Part shown: positions 63,973 through 64,000 of the stretch, piece after piece
How positions within the stretch are numbered: the first letter of the stretch is position 1
How the letters are laid out: every line of letters begins with the position of its first letter
NCBI RefSeq assembly: GCF_028657195.3
Contig: NZ_JANCPR020000037.1
Location: 1-64,000, forward strand
DNA length: 64,000 nucleotides
Direction of reading: 5' to 3'
Origin: Streptomyces iconiensis
Lineage (GTDB): Bacteria; Actinomycetota; Actinomycetes; Streptomycetales; Streptomycetaceae
Notes under the pieces: model-generated
Told to the model about the DNA's origin: nothing
Database searches by the model: none
What the model saw: only the letters and a program-made list of their open reading frames with translations
Program-made: the position numbers and the translations under genes

Positions 63973-64000
63973 GTGTTGGAGGAAGCCGAACAGATCGGAC
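63973..64000 (+). CDS. 5' end of an unidentified gene
   Basis: Nine codons from GTG 63973 (VLEEAEQIG), preceded by AGGGGA. It runs out of the window. The short sequence does not allow a name. It is the first possible coding start after the terminator, and could also be a chance start. Confidence 0.35.

Overview
The window is high-GC actinobacterial DNA that reads as Streptomyces chromosome core. Signs are the codon bias, GTG and TTG starts, stop/start overlaps of the GTGA/ATGA type, leaderless promoters with TAGSST 6-8 nt before the start codon, Tat signals, and a gene content of serS, pheA, a PDZ-domain HtrA protease, tRNA-Ser, SEC-C/DUF5926, RsbU/RsbW-like proteins and Prim-Pol-like proteins. 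No transposase, integrase, phage structural module, CRISPR array or large biosynthetic cluster is present, so it looks like conserved core with small accessory insertions.

Layout. 0-7.3 kb: end of an unknown gene, a SAM methyltransferase, a secreted metallophosphoesterase, a threonine-synthase-like PLP enzyme paired with an RNA 2'-phosphotransferase (KptA), an LLM flavoenzyme and a Tat-exported repeat protein. 7.3-12.4 kb: minus-strand block of a MerR regulator, a PF10118 ferritin-like metal protein, an EphD-like alpha/beta-hydrolase-SDR fusion and an M24 peptidase-like protein. 12.6-16.3 kb: a four-gene ABC export operon (ATPase-permease twice). 16.5-23.7 kb: CynX-type MFS with a FadR-type regulator, a secreted AroQ-gamma chorismate mutase, an HTH protein of unknown role, a BBE-type flavin oxidase with a DinB-like partner, and a WYL regulator. 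24-27.6 kb: HAD phosphatase, serS and pheA, with a cluster of DnaA-box-like sites between serS and pheA. 27.7-34.6 kb: a copper-handling operon (YcnI, Sco, PCuAC, CopC-CopD, DyP peroxidase). 34.8-45.3 kb: two RsbW-like kinases and two RsbU/PP2C phosphatases around aminopeptidase P, a degenerate Prim-Pol protein, a secreted protein, a SEC-C protein and a GDPD. 45.8-54.4 kb: HtrA, tRNA-Ser, a quinone oxidoreductase, a tendamistat-like small secreted protein, a UvrA2-type ATPase, a DinB-like protein and an intact Prim-Pol protein. 54.7-64 kb: an Asn-rich secreted peptide, a five-gene operon like the mycobacterial igr/ChsE-ChsH-Ltp2 cholesterol side-chain set, a DUF1906 protein, a SigE-family sigma factor, a truncated acyl-CoA ligase remnant and the start of another gene.

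The most unusual signals are not new enzyme families. (1) Two DnaA-box-like clusters occur: one between serS and pheA, one inside the coding sequence at 19507-20286 together with a perfect 14-bp-arm inverted repeat. (2) Most of the larger intergenic gaps hold a private imperfect tandem repeat of 9-28 bp, and several share a CCTGTAG core. (3) The same local expansion has entered protein linkers in the MerR regulator, the PLP enzyme, the ChsH2-like protein and the second acyl-CoA dehydrogenase. (4) Several terminator hairpins carry GAATC in the loop. (5) There is a Prim-Pol paralogue without its catalytic carboxylates. All function statements rest on motifs read by eye; no database search was run.
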